A stretch of 64,000 nucleotides of DNA from Chromatiaceae bacterium (GTDB lineage Bacteria > Pseudomonadota > Gammaproteobacteria > Chromatiales > Chromatiaceae), in assembly GCA_019356535.1 (NCBI GenBank), contig CP037918.1, forward strand, positions 1,892,315 through 1,956,314, in the 5' to 3' direction. Of the stretch, positions 45,586 through 56,755 are shown in pieces (the stretch's first letter is position 1; every line of letters begins with the position of its first letter). Under the pieces are notes generated by a model. It was not told the origin of the DNA and ran no database searches. It worked only from the letters and a program-made list of their open reading frames with translations. Position numbers and translations under genes: made by a program.

Positions 45586-46643
45586 CGCGCCTGGATGTGC
45601 GCCACCTCGTCGGGCTGCTCGAAGAAACGCAACACCGCCGGTGCCAGACGCTCGGGAACACAATCACCCTGGATGAACTCCGGCGCCAGCCCCTCGCCCG
45701 CCAGCAGGTTGGCCATGGCGACGTGCTCCAGGCGCACCAGCCGCAGACCGCGCGCCAACCCGTAGGTGAGCGGATGCAGACGGTAGCCGACCACCATGGG
45801 CCGTTTGCTCAGCAGGGCCTCGAAGGTGGCGGTGCCCGAGGCGGTGAGCACCACGTCGGCCGCGGCCAGCACCTCGCGGCTGTCGCCCACACTGGTCTCG
45901 ATCGGCAGGCCAGGGGCGTGGCGTGCGATCAGCTCCTGCCACAAGGCGCACTGCGCCTCGCTGACCAGCGGGCTGAGCAGGTGCAGCCCCGGGCGTGCGG
46001 CCTGGACGCGCCGCGCGGTCTCGAGAAAGGGCCCGGCCAGGCGTTCCAGCTCGCTGCGCCGGCTGCCCGGCAACACCGCCAGCACCGGCTGATCGTCGGC
46101 CAGGCCACGTGCCGCGCGCGCCGCCGCACGGTCGGGATCGAGCGGCATGGCCTGCGCCAGAGTGTGACCCACATACACCGCCTGCACGCCACGCGCGGCG
46201 AGAAAGTCCACCTCAAAGGGAAAGATGCTCAGCAGCAGGTCGACCGCCTCGCGCAGGATCTTCACCCGACCCTCGCGCCAGGCCCAGACGGTGGGGCTGA
46301 CATAGTGCACCGTAGGCACGCCCCGGCCGCGCAAGGCACGTTCGACCGCGAAGTTGAAATCGGGCGCATCCACGCCGATGAACAGGTCCGGTGGCGCAGC
46401 CTGCCACTGCCGGACCAGGCCACGACGCAGGCGCAGCAGGCGCGGCAGGTGACGCAGCACCTCGGCCAGGCCCATCACCGAGAGCGACTCCATGGGCTCG
46501 AGCAGGCGCATGCCTTCTGCCTGCATGCGCGGTCCTCCCACACCCTCGAAAACAATGTCGGGGCACCGCTCGCGCAGGGCGCGCATCAGACCGGCGCCCA
46601 GCAGGTCCCCGGAAGATTCGGCGGCGATGATGGCGATGCGCAT
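45477..46643 (-). CDS. lpxB: Lipid-A-disaccharide synthase
   Basis: LpxB condenses UDP-diacyl-GlcN with lipid X to form the lipid A disaccharide at the inner membrane. The 388-residue protein begins MRIAIIAAESSGDLLGA and contains PDLFIGVDAPDFNF, YVSPTVWAWR, AVLPGSRRSE (about 205) and TASGTATFEALL (about 293). ATG 46643 overlaps the lpxA stop (TGATG). It is the last gene of the envelope cluster and overlaps the convergent amrA. Confidence 0.97.
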   Translation of the reverse strand: MRIAIIAAESSGDLLGAGLMRALRERCPDIVFEGVGGPRMQAEGMRLLEPMESLSVMGLAEVLRHLPRLLRLRRGLVRQWQAAPPDLFIGVDAPDFNFAVERALRGRGVPTVHYVSPTVWAWREGRVKILREAVDLLLSIFPFEVDFLAARGVQAVYVGHTLAQAMPLDPDRAAARAARGLADDQPVLAVLPGSRRSELERLAGPFLETARRVQAARPGLHLLSPLVSEAQCALWQELIARHAPGLPIETSVGDSREVLAAADVVLTASGTATFEALLSKRPMVVGYRLHPLTYGLARGLRLVRLEHVAMANLLAGEGLAPEFIQGDCVPERLAPAVLRFFEQPDEVAHIQARYREVHRSLRVDTDRLAAEAVLGLLDRKGAAKDSVV

Positions 46644-47413
46644 CAGCGGATGAAGCTGCGCTCGCTGGCCCGCAGGAACTGCACGAAGCGCTGGATCTCG
46701 GGGTAGTCGCCCCACTCGGCCTCGATACGCGAGATCGCATCCTTGACCAGCAGGTCGGAGCTGTACACCAGCCGGTAGGCCTGCTTGATGCGCGCGATCT
46801 GCTCGCTGTCGAAGTCGCGCCGACGCAGGCCCTCGAGGTTCAGCCCGCGCGCACGTGCCGGGTGCCCCGCCACCATCACGTAAGGCGGGACGCCCTTGGA
46901 GATGACACTGCCCATGGCCGCGAAACTGTGTGCACCGATACGGCAGAACTGGTGCACGATGGCGAATCCACCGAGGATGGCCCAGTCATCGAGGCGCACA
47001 TGCCCGCCCAGCGAGGCGGCATTGGCCATGATCACGTGACTGCCGATCTGGCAGTCGTGCGCCACATGGGTATAGGCCATGAACAGGTTATCGTCGCCGA
47101 TGCGGGTCACCCCGCCATCCTGCACCGTGCCGCGGTGGATGGTGACGAACTCGCGGATGCGGTTGCGGTCACCGATCTCCAGCCGCGTGGCCTCGCCGGC
47201 ATATTTCTTGTCCTGCGGGTCCTCGCCGATGGAGGCGAACTGGAAGATCTCGTTGTCGCGACCGATACGCGTCTCGCCGCGGATCACCACGTGCGGGCCG
47301 ATGCGCGTGCCCGTCCCGATGGACACGCCGGGACCGATGACCGAGAAGGGGCCGATGTGCACCCCCTCGTCGATCTCGGCCGCAGGGTCCACTACGGCGC
47401 GCGCGTCGATCAT
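46643..47413 (-). CDS. lpxA: UDP-N-acetylglucosamine acyltransferase
   Basis: LpxA starts lipid A synthesis. The 256-residue protein is a left-handed parallel beta-helix with hexapeptide repeats (IGPFSVIGPGVSIGTGTRIG). The catalytic His is in THVAHDCQIG (about H119), with SIGEDPQDKKYAGE and IREFVTIHRGT also diagnostic. ATG 47413 is one base from the fabZ stop. Order fabZ-lpxA-lpxB is canonical. Confidence 0.97.
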   Translation of the reverse strand: MIDARAVVDPAAEIDEGVHIGPFSVIGPGVSIGTGTRIGPHVVIRGETRIGRDNEIFQFASIGEDPQDKKYAGEATRLEIGDRNRIREFVTIHRGTVQDGGVTRIGDDNLFMAYTHVAHDCQIGSHVIMANAASLGGHVRLDDWAILGGFAIVHQFCRIGAHSFAAMGSVISKGVPPYVMVAGHPARARGLNLEGLRRRDFDSEQIARIKQAYRLVYSSDLLVKDAISRIEAEWGDYPEIQRFVQFLRASERSFIR

Positions 47414-47414
47414 C

Positions 47415-47852
47415 TCAGAGATCCCTCGCGGTACACATGATCTCGGCGCTGGCACACACTGCGCCGTCCACCGTGGCCTTGCCCGAGAAGCTCCAGATCC
47501 CGCGCCGCACCTTCAGTACCTCGACCTCGAGTCGCAGCTGGTCACCGGGCACCACCGGGCGCTTGAAGCGCGCCTTGTCCACACCCACCAGGTAATAGAT
47601 CGCCTTGCCGCTGACATCCTCGGCGTCCATCGCCAGCAGGCCGGTGGCCTGGGCCAGTGCTTCGATGATGAGCACCCCCGGCATCACCTGCTTCTCGGGG
47701 AAATGACCCTGGAAGAAGGGCTCGTTGTAGGTGACGTTCTTGATGGCCACGATGCGCTTGCCGGTGTCGATCTCCACCACCCGATCGACGAGCAGGAAAG
47801 GATAGCGATGCGGCAGCAGGCTGGTGATCTTCTGAATATCCATGACTGACAT
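47415..47852 (-). CDS. fabZ: 3-hydroxyacyl-ACP dehydratase FabZ
   Basis: FabZ dehydrates 3-hydroxyacyl-ACP in fatty acid elongation. The 145-residue protein has [13 protein letters not shown] (about 13-25), catalytic H50 in [14 protein letters not shown] and E64 in [10 protein letters not shown] 47852 has GGAG five bases upstream. The lpxD stop lies 59 bases upstream. Confidence 0.96.
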   Translation of the reverse strand: MSVMDIQKITSLLPHRYPFLLVDRVVEIDTGKRIVAIKNVTYNEPFFQGHFPEKQVMPGVLIIEALAQATGLLAMDAEDVSGKAIYYLVGVDKARFKRPVVPGDQLRLEVEVLKVRRGIWSFSGKATVDGAVCASAEIMCTARDL

Positions 47853-47911
47853 GATGACTCCGGGGGATTCTGGGCCGACCGGGGACTGCCCTGCCGGCGG
47901 ATTGTTCGTGT

Positions 47912-48955
47912 TCAGGAAGACTCGCCGTCCCTGTGTCTTTCCGACAGGGCCTTCTCCAGGGCCTTGACCCGACGAAACAGGTCGTCGAGCTGCTTCAGGC
48001 GGGCGAAATTGCGACGCCATTGCTCGTGCGGCACTGCCGGCACGGTACTGGTGTAGAGTCCGGGTTGGCGCAACGAGCGGCTGACCGCAGTGAGTCCCGA
48101 AACATGTACGTTATCGGCCAGTTCCAGGTGCCCGGAGATGCCGGCCTGGCCGGCCAGGGTGCAGCCGGCACCGATGCGGGTAGAACCCGCGATGCCGACC
48201 TGCGCCGCCATGGCGGTATGGGCACCGACCTCGACATTGTGCGCGACATGGACCTGGTTATCGAGCTTCACACCATCGTGCAGCACCGTATCCTTCAGTG
48301 CACCGCGATCAATCGTGGTACCGGCGCCCACCTCCACGTCGTCACCCAGCACCACCCGGCCAAGCTGCGGGATCTTCACCCAGCGTTCACCGTCACGGGC
48401 CAAGCCGAAACCGTCGGCCCCCAGCACCGCGCCGGGATGGATCAGGCAACGCTCCCCGAGGCGCGTCCCGTCGCATAGGGTAACACTGGCGACCAGACGC
48501 GATCCCTTGCCGACTTCGCAATCCTTGCCGATCACGCAGTTGGGACCGACCTCCACACCCTCGCCGATCACACTGCCGGCACCGATCACGCAATGCGGCC
48601 CGATGTGCGCGCTGGCATCGACCTGTGCCGAGGGGTCGACCACCGCCGTGGCATGCACCCCGGGCTCGGCCGGCGCCCTCGCCGTCAAGGCCGCGGCAGC
48701 CAGAGCATAGGCGAGCTGCGGGTTGTCACTGACCAGCATATGGGTGGAACACTCGTCGGCTGCGTCGGCACCCAGGATCACTACCGAGGCCCGGGTCTGT
48801 TTCAAGTAAGGCCGAAAACGCTTCGAGGCCAGAAACGCCAGCTGCCCCGGTTTCGCCTCGTCCAGCGAACCCACCGCCGACACGCGGCACTCGGGATCGC
48901 CGCGCAACTCAGCACCCGTGATCGCCGCCAGCTCTGCCAGAGTGAATTCCGGCAT
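47912..48955 (-). CDS. lpxD: UDP-3-O-(3-hydroxymyristoyl)glucosamine N-acyltransferase
   Basis: LpxD adds the second acyl chain in lipid A synthesis. The 347-residue protein has an N-terminal uridine-binding domain (about 1-100) and a beta-helix of hexapeptide repeats ([20 protein letters not shown] and onward). The catalytic His is in [10 protein letters not shown] (about 240), and [11 protein letters not shown] is family specific. It lies three bases from skp. Confidence 0.97.
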   Translation of the reverse strand: MPEFTLAELAAITGAELRGDPECRVSAVGSLDEAKPGQLAFLASKRFRPYLKQTRASVVILGADAADECSTHMLVSDNPQLAYALAAAALTARAPAEPGVHATAVVDPSAQVDASAHIGPHCVIGAGSVIGEGVEVGPNCVIGKDCEVGKGSRLVASVTLCDGTRLGERCLIHPGAVLGADGFGLARDGERWVKIPQLGRVVLGDDVEVGAGTTIDRGALKDTVLHDGVKLDNQVHVAHNVEVGAHTAMAAQVGIAGSTRIGAGCTLAGQAGISGHLELADNVHVSGLTAVSRSLRQPGLYTSTVPAVPHEQWRRNFARLKQLDDLFRRVKALEKALSERHRDGESS

Positions 48956-48958
48956 GTC

Positions 48959-49471
48959 TCAGTTCTTCTTGTCCATCATTGCCCGCAAGCGCTCGAGCAC
49001 CGTCTGGGTGATGTCGATGCGCGGCGACACCCAAATCGCCCCGCTCTGGAGGACCAAGTCCAGCTTGCGGTCCTGCGCCACCTGGGCGATCACCTCGTGC
49101 ATGATGCGCGAGAAGCGTTCCTCTTCTTCACTGAAGCGCAGCTGCTTGTCCTGCTCCAGCTCGTCGCGCGCGTGCTTGAACTTGAGCTTGCGCGCGCTGA
49201 TGTCTTTCTGAAGCCGCTGCTGTTGTTCAGACGTGAGCCCTTCACCCCTTGCCAGCCGCTCCTCGAGCACTCCGATCTGCTTCTGCATCTCCACCAGCCG
49301 CCGATCACGCGCACTGAATTCGCTACGGATACGCTCCTTGATCTGCGCTACCTGGGGCGCCTCCTGCAGCAGGCGGGTGGCATTGACATAAGCCACCGAT
49401 ACCTCGGCAAAGGCCACCGGGCTCAGCAGAATCAGCAGGGCAGGAATCGCGAGGAGTATTCGATGCAGCAC
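48959..49471 (-). CDS. skp: Periplasmic chaperone Skp (OmpH)
   Basis: Skp holds unfolded outer-membrane proteins for BamA. The 170-residue protein has a signal peptide (about 1-22, ending AFA), a short beta start (VSVAYVNATRLLQEAPQ) and a long charged coiled-coil tentacle (about 45-125). It lies nine bases after the bamA stop. Confidence 0.94.
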   Translation of the reverse strand: MLHRILLAIPALLILLSPVAFAEVSVAYVNATRLLQEAPQVAQIKERIRSEFSARDRRLVEMQKQIGVLEERLARGEGLTSEQQQRLQKDISARKLKFKHARDELEQDKQLRFSEEEERFSRIMHEVIAQVAQDRKLDLVLQSGAIWVSPRIDITQTVLERLRAMMDKKN

Positions 49472-49480
49472 GACCGGACC

Positions 49481-51763
49481 TCAGAAAGTGGTACCGAAGG
49501 TGAACTGAAACTCCTCCGGCTCGTCTTGACTGTCCTTCTTCAGGGGCTGGGCAAAGCTCATGGTCAACGCCCCCACCGGCGACAGCCAGGCCAGGCCGAC
49601 CCCGAAGGAATAACGGAACTCCCCGGTGTCGAAACCCTTGCCTCCTTCGGTGTCGAACACCGAACCGGCATCGAAGAAAGTCAGGAAACGCATGGTGTCG
49701 CTGTACAGAGGCGACGGAAAATACAGCTCGGCATTGGCGATCACCCGGGCATTGCCACCGATCGGGTCGCCCGCCCTGTCACGCGGCCCCAGTGACAGGG
49801 CCTGGTAGCCCCTCACCGAGGTCGGGCCACCGGCGAAATAGTTCTGGAAGATGGGCAGTTGCGAAGTATCACCATAGGCCGCGCCGTAGGCCACCTCGCC
49901 ATTGAGCGAAAACACCAGGTCCTGGAACAGGGGCCAATAACGCCGATGCTTGTAGCCGACCTTGTAATAGGTGAGATCACTACCGGGCACGGTCATCTCG
50001 GCGGACAGGCGCTGAAAGGCGCCCTCACTGGGGAACAGGGCATTGTCTCTTGAGTCATGACTCCAGCCCAGCGAGAGCTCGAAATCGAGATACCTGCTGC
50101 CCTCGGCATTCACCCAGTCGGTGATCTCCTGTGGCGCAGCGTCGCCCTTCTGGAAATCGATATGGTGCATGGCCGCCCCGAAGGTGAAACGGTTGAACTC
50201 GTTGAGCGGGATGCCAAAGTTCACCCCAACGATGCCGTCATCGGTCTTGTAGTCGGCGGTGGACAGGTCAGCGAAGTCGGTCGAGCGATAGCTCAGGGTG
50301 AAGCCACGACTGATGCCGTCCACCGTGTAGTAGGGATTGGTGTAGGAGACCTCGTAACGCCGGTTGGCGGCACTGGTCTGCAGTGCCAGCGAAACCTTCT
50401 TGCCCGTCCCCAGAAAGTTCTCCTGCGAAATGCTGGCATTGAACACCACCCCGTCGGACTGCGAATAGCCCAGGCCCGCCAGCAGCTGACCGGAAGGTTT
50501 CTCGGTCACATCCACGTTCACGTCCACCTGGTCGGGACTACCCGGCACTGCCGGGGTTTCCACGTTGACCTTCTCGAAATACCCCGTGCGCTGCGCGCGC
50601 TCGCGCGAGAGCTTGAGCTTCTCGCCCGAGAACCAGGCCGCCTCCATCTGGCGGAACTCGCGACGCACCACCTCGTCCCGGGTACGGGTGTTGCCCCTGA
50701 TATTGACGCGACGGACATAGACACGCTTGCCCGGATCGACGAAATAGGTGATGGCGACGGTCTTCTTTTCTTCGTCGATCTCGGGAATGGCGTTGACGTT
50801 GGCAAAGGCATAACCTTCGTCGGACAGCTTGGCGGAGATGCGCTCGCTGCTCTCGACCACCACCTTGCGATTGAACGGCTCGCCACGGCGCAGGTGAATC
50901 AGGGGGAAATAGTCCTCTGGCTTGCCGATATAGTCCCCCGCCAGCTGGATATCGGACAGCTTGTATACGTCACCCTCATGAATGTTGATGGTGACGTAGA
51001 TGTCCTTCTTGTCCGGGGTGATGGTCACCTGGGTGGACTTGACCCGGAAGTTCACGTAACCACGATCCAGGTACCAGGAACGCAGGGTCTCGAGGTCGCC
51101 CGCCAGCTTCTGCCGCGAGTACTGGTCGTCCTTGGTGAAGCGCGAGAACCAGCCACCGGTGCTCAGCTTGAACTGGTCGAGCAGCTCGTCTTCGTCAAAC
51201 GCCTTGTTGCCGACGATGTTGATGCCCCGGATGCGCGCGGTCTCACCCTCGACGATGTCAATATCGATGGCCACCCGGTTGCGCTCCAGCGGGGTCACCG
51301 TGGTCTTGAGCTTGACGCCATACTTGCCCTGGTTGAAGTACTGGCGCTCCAGCTCGCGCTCGATGCTGTCGAGCACCGAGCGGTTGAAGGTCCGGCCCTC
51401 GGCCAGGCCCGCATCCTTGAGCCCTTCCTTGAGCGCATCGGTCTCGATGGACTTGTTGCCGCTGAAGTTGATCTCGGCAATGGCAGGGCGCTCGCTGACC
51501 ACCACCACCAGCACGTCGCCGTCGCGCTCCAGACGCACGTCCTTGAAGAACCCGGTTTTGAACAGCGCACGCACCACTTCGGCACTGCGCTGTTCGTCCA
51601 GAGTGTCACCGGGCTTGACCGGGAGGTAGTTGAAGACCGTTCCGGAGGTAATCCGCTGCAGGCCCTCGACGCGGATGTCGGCGATGCGGAAACCGGCCGC
51701 CCAGGCAAGCTGGGCACACAGCAGCCAGACCAGAAAAGCGATGCGTCTGGAAGATCCCCTCAT
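49481..51763 (-). CDS. bamA: Outer-membrane protein assembly factor BamA
   Basis: BamA folds beta-barrels into the outer membrane. The 760-residue protein has a signal peptide (about 1-23), five POTRA domains (about 24-420: [58 protein letters not shown]) and a C-terminal Omp85 barrel with the loop-6 motif VRGYQ (about 638) and a terminal QFTFGTTF. The start at 51763 has GGAG five bases upstream; an ATG three codons earlier is poorly spaced. Confidence 0.97.
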   Translation of the reverse strand: MRGSSRRIAFLVWLLCAQLAWAAGFRIADIRVEGLQRITSGTVFNYLPVKPGDTLDEQRSAEVVRALFKTGFFKDVRLERDGDVLVVVVSERPAIAEINFSGNKSIETDALKEGLKDAGLAEGRTFNRSVLDSIERELERQYFNQGKYGVKLKTTVTPLERNRVAIDIDIVEGETARIRGINIVGNKAFDEDELLDQFKLSTGGWFSRFTKDDQYSRQKLAGDLETLRSWYLDRGYVNFRVKSTQVTITPDKKDIYVTINIHEGDVYKLSDIQLAGDYIGKPEDYFPLIHLRRGEPFNRKVVVESSERISAKLSDEGYAFANVNAIPEIDEEKKTVAITYFVDPGKRVYVRRVNIRGNTRTRDEVVRREFRQMEAAWFSGEKLKLSRERAQRTGYFEKVNVETPAVPGSPDQVDVNVDVTEKPSGQLLAGLGYSQSDGVVFNASISQENFLGTGKKVSLALQTSAANRRYEVSYTNPYYTVDGISRGFTLSYRSTDFADLSTADYKTDDGIVGVNFGIPLNEFNRFTFGAAMHHIDFQKGDAAPQEITDWVNAEGSRYLDFELSLGWSHDSRDNALFPSEGAFQRLSAEMTVPGSDLTYYKVGYKHRRYWPLFQDLVFSLNGEVAYGAAYGDTSQLPIFQNYFAGGPTSVRGYQALSLGPRDRAGDPIGGNARVIANAELYFPSPLYSDTMRFLTFFDAGSVFDTEGGKGFDTGEFRYSFGVGLAWLSPVGALTMSFAQPLKKDSQDEPEEFQFTFGTTF

Positions 51764-51980
51764 CGTCTCCATCCTTATCACGGGTTCTGTTATCAGGTTC
51801 GCCGCGCCCGGACGCGGCATGAGCGCCACATTATAAAGAAACCGCCGAACAAGTCATGGCAGGAGGGGGCTCACTGACGTGCGATTCGGGGCCGTGAACA
51901 AGCGCCTTGGCGTTACTGCCTCCCCTTGCAAGCAGGGAGAACGGACTGGATCGAAGGTTCTGGCATCTGTAGATCAGGGC

Positions 51981-52000
51981 ATCCCGTGATCTTGCGGGAT
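51981..52000. other. Short hairpin in the rseP-bamA gap
   Basis: ATCCCG pairs with CGGGAT around an eight-base loop within the 277-bp gap. No T-run follows. No sigma-E-type promoter or open frame of note was recognised in this gap. Confidence 0.3.
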
Positions 52001-52040
52001 CGACCCCATCGCGGATCGGACCACTGCCCGGCATCTCGCT

Positions 52041-53408
52041 CTACCCGAAGAAACGCACGATGTCCACGTAGAAGGCCACGAACATCAACGCCGCCAGCAC
52101 CGCCATGCCGATGCGCTGACCGTACTCCAGCCAACGCTCGGGCAGCGGCCCGCCACGCACCGCCTCGATCAGGAAATACAGCAGGTGTCCGCCGTCGAGC
52201 ACCGGCACCGGCAACAGGTTGATCACCCCCAGGCTGATGCTGACGATGGCCAGAAAGCGCAAGAAAGACACCAGGCCGTGGCTGGCCGTCTTGCCTGCCG
52301 CATCGGCGATACTGAGCGGCCCGCTGAGGTGCTGGATCGATGCCTCGCCGGTCAGTATCCGCCAGATCACCTTGAGCGTGAGCACGCTGTATTGCAAAGT
52401 CCTTCCCGCGGCCTCCGGCAGGGCCTCCAGCGGCCCCAGGCGGTATTCCACCCTCCAGCGCGCGAGCGCCGCCTCATCCAGTGGCTGACTGACCGCACCG
52501 ATACGCCCGACCTCGCGATCGCCCAGCTGTCGGCGGGCAGGAATCACCGTCAACGCCAGCTCGCGACCCGCACGCTCGATGCGCACATGGATCGGCTGCC
52601 CCGGACGCGCCTGCACGTAGCGTACCCAGTCGCCCCAGTCGTTGATCGGCTCGCCATCGGCATCGAGGATGCGATCCCCCGGGCGGATACCGGCTTGCGC
52701 GGCGGGCTCGCCCGACAACACTTCGCCAAACACCGGTGGCACCACCGGTCGGTCGGGCCGGATGCCCAACGCCGCGAGCAAATCCGGTTGTGATGCGGGA
52801 TCTCCCACCGTGCCGGCTGGCAACCGGTGCTCAAGCTCCTCGCCCGAAGGCAGGCGCCCACGCAGGTGCAGCGGCTTGTCGGACAGGGTCGACCCGGCCA
52901 GTGCCTGCAATACCTGACCCCAGGTCGGCGTGCGCTGGCCGGCGACCGCGACGATCTCCTCGCCCGGAACCAGGCCGGCCTGCGCCGCCGGCGTCCCCGG
53001 CTGCACTTCGCCGACCAGCGGACGCACACCGGTCTCGCCAAGCACCAGGATGGCCCAGAAGGCAACGATGGCGAACAGGAAATTGAACAGCGGACCGGCC
53101 AGCACCACCGCCGAGCGCACCCACAGGGGCTTGCGGTCGAAGGCGCGGTGCGCCTCGCCCGGAGGCACCTCATCCTCACGACCATCGAGCATGCGCACAT
53201 AGCCTCCCAGCGGGATGGCAGCGATCACGTATTCGGTGTCGTCGCACCGTCCGCGCCAGGTCTTGAGTGGGCGTCCAAAACCGATGGAGAAACGCAGTAC
53301 CTTCACGCCCAGGCGGCGCGCCACCCAGAAGTGACCGAACTCGTGCACCGTCACCAGGATGCCGATGGCGACGATGAAAGCCAGAAGCTTGAGCAGGAAT
53401 CCGTCCAT
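52041..53408 (-). CDS. rseP: Site-2 zinc metalloprotease RseP
   Basis: RseP cleaves the anti-sigma factor RseA within the membrane to activate sigma-E. The 455-residue protein has the zinc motif HEFGH at residues 22-26 in the first helix, two PDZ domains (about 125-200 and 205-295), and the C-terminal zinc-ligand motif LPVPVLDGGHLL (about 395). It lies five bases after dxr and upstream of bamA, the canonical order. Confidence 0.97.
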   Translation of the reverse strand: MDGFLLKLLAFIVAIGILVTVHEFGHFWVARRLGVKVLRFSIGFGRPLKTWRGRCDDTEYVIAAIPLGGYVRMLDGREDEVPPGEAHRAFDRKPLWVRSAVVLAGPLFNFLFAIVAFWAILVLGETGVRPLVGEVQPGTPAAQAGLVPGEEIVAVAGQRTPTWGQVLQALAGSTLSDKPLHLRGRLPSGEELEHRLPAGTVGDPASQPDLLAALGIRPDRPVVPPVFGEVLSGEPAAQAGIRPGDRILDADGEPINDWGDWVRYVQARPGQPIHVRIERAGRELALTVIPARRQLGDREVGRIGAVSQPLDEAALARWRVEYRLGPLEALPEAAGRTLQYSVLTLKVIWRILTGEASIQHLSGPLSIADAAGKTASHGLVSFLRFLAIVSISLGVINLLPVPVLDGGHLLYFLIEAVRGGPLPERWLEYGQRIGMAVLAALMFVAFYVDIVRFFG

Positions 53409-53413
53409 GCCCC

Positions 53414-54592
53414 TCAGACCTGCTCGGCGACCAGGCGTTCCGCGACCTGCCGAGCCTCAACGTCCACCGCCATCAGGCCCTCCAGCGAGTCGATGTCACC
53501 CGCGGTGACCCGTGCCAGGGTGTTTTCGATCAGGCGCGGTATCTCGGTAAAACCAAGGCGATGGTCCAGGAAATGTGCCACCGCCACCTCGTTTGCGGCG
53601 TTCAGCACCGCGGGGGCGACACCGCCAGCGCGCACTGCCTCGAAGGCCAGGCGCAGACAGGGGAAGCGTTCGAGATCCGGCGGCTCGAAGTCCAGTCGCG
53701 CCACCGCGAACAGATCCAGCGGCGCCACGCCCGATTCCTGCCGCTCCGGCCACGCCAGGGCATGCGCGATGGGCGTGCGCATATCCGGATTGCCGAGCTG
53801 AGCGAGCACCGAGCCGTCCACGTATTCGACCAGCGAATGAATCACGCTCTGCGGGTGCACTACCACTTCGATGTGCTCGGGTTCGGCATCGAACAACCAG
53901 CACGCCTCGATGACTTCGAGCCCCTTGTTCATCAGGGTGGCCGAATCCACCGAGATCTTGCGTCCCATGTCCCAGTTGGGGTGGGCGCAGGCTTCTTCTG
54001 GCGTAACCTGCGCCAGTTCGGCGGCCGGCCGGGTGCGGAAGGGCCCACCCGAGGCAGTGAGCAGGATACGCCGCACCCCGACCCGGTCCAGTCCCTCGCG
54101 GAAGTTCGGCGGCATGCACTGGAAGATGGCGTTGTGCTCCGAGTCGATGGGCAAGACCTCTGCCCCGTGCGCACGGACCTCCTGCATGAACAGGGCGCCG
54201 GCCATCACCAGTGCCTCCTTGTTGGCCAGCAGAATACGCTTGCCGGCGCGCACCGCCGCCAAGGCCGGCTGCAGACCGGCGGCACCGACGATGGCCGCCA
54301 TCACCTGCTCGGCATCGGGATGCTCGGCCGCACGGATCACGCCCTCGGCACCACCCAGCACCTCGATCTCGGGCGCCGCCTCGCGCAAGCGTTCGGCGAG
54401 ACGCTCAGCCGCGTCCACGTCGGCCATGGCGGCCAGTGCGGGACGAAATTGCAGACACTGTGCGAACAGGCGATCCACATCGCTGTTCGCAGCCAGCGCC
54501 ACGACCCGGTAACGACCGGCATGGCGCGCCAGCACGTCCAGGGTGCTCAGGCCGATAGAGCCCGTGGAGCCGAGCACGACGATGCCGCTCAT
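53414..54592 (-). CDS. dxr: 1-deoxy-D-xylulose-5-phosphate reductoisomerase
   Basis: Dxr commits carbon to isoprenoids by the MEP pathway. The 392-residue protein has the NADPH loop [14 protein letters not shown] (about 6-19), [12 protein letters not shown] (about 120), [12 protein letters not shown] (about 145), LTASGGPF and [18 protein letters not shown]. The ATG at 54592 has GGAGG seven bases upstream and overlaps the cdsA stop by four bases. Confidence 0.97.
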   Translation of the reverse strand: MSGIVVLGSTGSIGLSTLDVLARHAGRYRVVALAANSDVDRLFAQCLQFRPALAAMADVDAAERLAERLREAAPEIEVLGGAEGVIRAAEHPDAEQVMAAIVGAAGLQPALAAVRAGKRILLANKEALVMAGALFMQEVRAHGAEVLPIDSEHNAIFQCMPPNFREGLDRVGVRRILLTASGGPFRTRPAAELAQVTPEEACAHPNWDMGRKISVDSATLMNKGLEVIEACWLFDAEPEHIEVVVHPQSVIHSLVEYVDGSVLAQLGNPDMRTPIAHALAWPERQESGVAPLDLFAVARLDFEPPDLERFPCLRLAFEAVRAGGVAPAVLNAANEVAVAHFLDHRLGFTEIPRLIENTLARVTAGDIDSLEGLMAVDVEARQVAERLVAEQV

Positions 54593-55410
54593 CCCGGCGC
54601 CTCCAGCCATTGCAGCCCCAGTGCGAACAGGGGCGCGGCGGCGATCAGACTGTCGATGCGGTCGAGCACGCCACCATGACCCGGCAGCAGGGTACCGCTA
54701 TCCTTGAGCCCGGCCTGCCGCTTGAGCAGGCTCTCCCAGAGGTCGCCACCAATCGAGACCAGCGTGGTGAGCAGGCACAGACCAAGCAGGGGAAGCAGCG
54801 GCACCGGAGCCAACCCCAGACGGTCGAACACCAGGCTCCAGAGCACGGCGCCGGCCAGGCCACCAACCGCGCCTTCCCAGGTCTTGCCCGGACTGACCTG
54901 CGGCGAGAGCTTGTGGCGACCGAAGGCCCGCCCGGCGAAGTAGGCCCCGGAATCAGCCACCCAGATGAGCACCAGCAGGAACAGCAGCAGCGCCGGTCCC
55001 TGGCCGCCCCAGCCATGCAGGGCCATCACCGACAGCCAGGCCACCACCAGCTGCGCTGCACCGAGCGCCAGGACCAGGGGACGCACGCCGTCCACCGCTG
55101 CCAGCGGACGACGCCAGACGAATAGCGCCAGAGTGGCGGAAAGCCAGAAGAGGATCGCACCCAGCTGCAACCAGCGGTCGCGCACCGGGTCGGGCCAAAG
55201 ATACAAGGCCAGCAGGCACAGTCCCACGACACCGACATAGCCTGCCTGCCCCGACCAGGCCCGCAGTCCACCGAGCCGCGCCATCTCGCGCGCACCGAGC
55301 AGCACGAAGCCGCCGAAGACCAGTGCCAGTCCCTGCCGCGAGGCGAGCAGCACCCCAGCCACGACCAGCGGCACCAGGATCAGAGCGGTGAGTACGCGCT
55401 GCAGCAACAT
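54589..55410 (-). CDS. cdsA: Phosphatidate cytidylyltransferase
   Basis: CdsA makes CDP-diacylglycerol for phospholipids, the substrate of the pgsA-like enzyme at 35083. The 273-residue membrane protein has about seven helices and the C-terminal signature [31 protein letters not shown] (about 222-250). It shares one base with the uppS stop region and is translationally coupled. Confidence 0.96.
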   Translation of the reverse strand: MLLQRVLTALILVPLVVAGVLLASRQGLALVFGGFVLLGAREMARLGGLRAWSGQAGYVGVVGLCLLALYLWPDPVRDRWLQLGAILFWLSATLALFVWRRPLAAVDGVRPLVLALGAAQLVVAWLSVMALHGWGGQGPALLLFLLVLIWVADSGAYFAGRAFGRHKLSPQVSPGKTWEGAVGGLAGAVLWSLVFDRLGLAPVPLLPLLGLCLLTTLVSIGGDLWESLLKRQAGLKDSGTLLPGHGGVLDRIDSLIAAAPLFALGLQWLEAPG

Positions 55411-56180
55411 CAGCCGATGTTCGCCTCACCGAGCTGCTCGCTGGTCTGGCCAAAACGACGCTCGCGCCGCGCGTAATCATTCAACGCCTCGGCAAAGGTC
55501 TCCTTGTCGAAATCAGGCCACAGCACGGGGGTGAAATAAAGTTCGGAATAGGCGCAGTGCCAGAGCAGAAAATTGCTGATGCGCTGTTCACCGCCGGTGC
55601 GGATGAACAGGTCAGGATCAGGCACATCGCCGAAGGCGGTGGCGCGGGCAAAGCAGGTCTCGTCGATGTCCGCGGGATCCAGCTCGCCACGGGCCACCTG
55701 TTGAGCCAGACGACGCGCGGCCTGGGCGATATCCCAGCGGCCGCCATAGTTGGCCGCGATCTGCAACAGCAGGCCGTCATTGTCCGCGGTGCGCGCCTCG
55801 GCCTCGGCGATCTGGCGCTGCAATTTCTGAGGAAAGGCGCTGGTATCGCCAATCACCCGCAGGCGGATGTTGTTCTTGTCCAGCTTGCGGATCTCCCGTC
55901 CCAGCGCCACCATGAACAGTTCCATGAGCATGTCCACCTCACTGCGCGGACGGCGCCAGTTCTCGCTGGAGAAAGCGAACAGGGTCAGAATCTCGGTGCC
56001 ATGCTCGATACAGGCCTCGATGACCCGACGCACCGATTCCAGCCCCGCGCGATGACCGGCATGCCGAGGCTGTCCCCGTTGGCGCGCCCAGCGACCGTTG
56101 CCGTCCATGATGATCGCCACATGACGCGGGATACTCCTGGCCCTGCCAGGGAAGTCCCCCTTGCTCTCGCTTCCTGCCAC
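55410..56180 (-). CDS. uppS: Undecaprenyl diphosphate synthase
   Basis: This cis-prenyltransferase makes the lipid carrier for peptidoglycan and O-antigen. The 256-residue protein has the catalytic aspartate in VAIIMDGNGRWA (D26), FAFSSENWRRP (about 70), and the C-terminal DPDLFIRTGGEQRISNFLLW (about 186-205). The start is GTG at 56180 with AGGAAGG just upstream; spacing is short. Confidence 0.96.
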   Translation of the reverse strand: MAGSESKGDFPGRARSIPRHVAIIMDGNGRWARQRGQPRHAGHRAGLESVRRVIEACIEHGTEILTLFAFSSENWRRPRSEVDMLMELFMVALGREIRKLDKNNIRLRVIGDTSAFPQKLQRQIAEAEARTADNDGLLLQIAANYGGRWDIAQAARRLAQQVARGELDPADIDETCFARATAFGDVPDPDLFIRTGGEQRISNFLLWHCAYSELYFTPVLWPDFDKETFAEALNDYARRERRFGQTSEQLGEANIG

Positions 56181-56197
56181 ACCTTCCTCGGGTCTGC

Positions 56198-56755
56198 TCA
56201 GACAGACATCAGATCAGCTTCTTTCTTGGCCATCAGCTCATCGATTTCCTTGACGTGCTGATCGGTCAACTTCTGAATGATCTCCTGGCCACGACGTTCG
56301 TCGTCCTCGGAGATGAGTTTTTCCTTGACCAGTTCCTTCAAGCTGCTGTTGGCGTCGCGCCGAATGTTACGCACCGCCACCCGTGCCTGCTCTGCCTCCT
56401 GGCGCACAATCCGCGTCATGTCGCGACGGCGCTCCTCGGTGAGTGGCGGGATAGGCAGGCGGATCATGGTGCCGGCGGTGTTCGGCGTCACCCCGAGATT
56501 GGACTCGAGGATAGCCTTTTCCACTGCACTGACCATGTTCTGCTCATAGGGCTGCACGGTCAGGGTGCGACCGTCCTCGACGCCCACGTTGGCCACTTGG
56601 CGCAGCGGCGTCTCGGCTCCATAGTAGTTGACCGTGATGTGATCCAGCATACTGGGATGGGCGCGGCCGGTGCGGATCTTGGCCAGGTTCTCGGCCAGCG
56701 CCTCGACGCTCTTGGCCATGCGCGCTGCCGCGTCCTTCTTTATGTCGTCGATCAT
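56198..56755 (-). CDS. frr: Ribosome recycling factor
   Basis: RRF splits post-termination ribosomes with EF-G. The 185-residue length is standard. It shows [15 protein letters not shown] (about 26-40), [14 protein letters not shown] and [16 protein letters not shown]. It overlaps pyrH by four bases. Confidence 0.98.
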   Translation of the reverse strand: MIDDIKKDAAARMAKSVEALAENLAKIRTGRAHPSMLDHITVNYYGAETPLRQVANVGVEDGRTLTVQPYEQNMVSAVEKAILESNLGVTPNTAGTMIRLPIPPLTEERRRDMTRIVRQEAEQARVAVRNIRRDANSSLKELVKEKLISEDDERRGQEIIQKLTDQHVKEIDELMAKKEADLMSV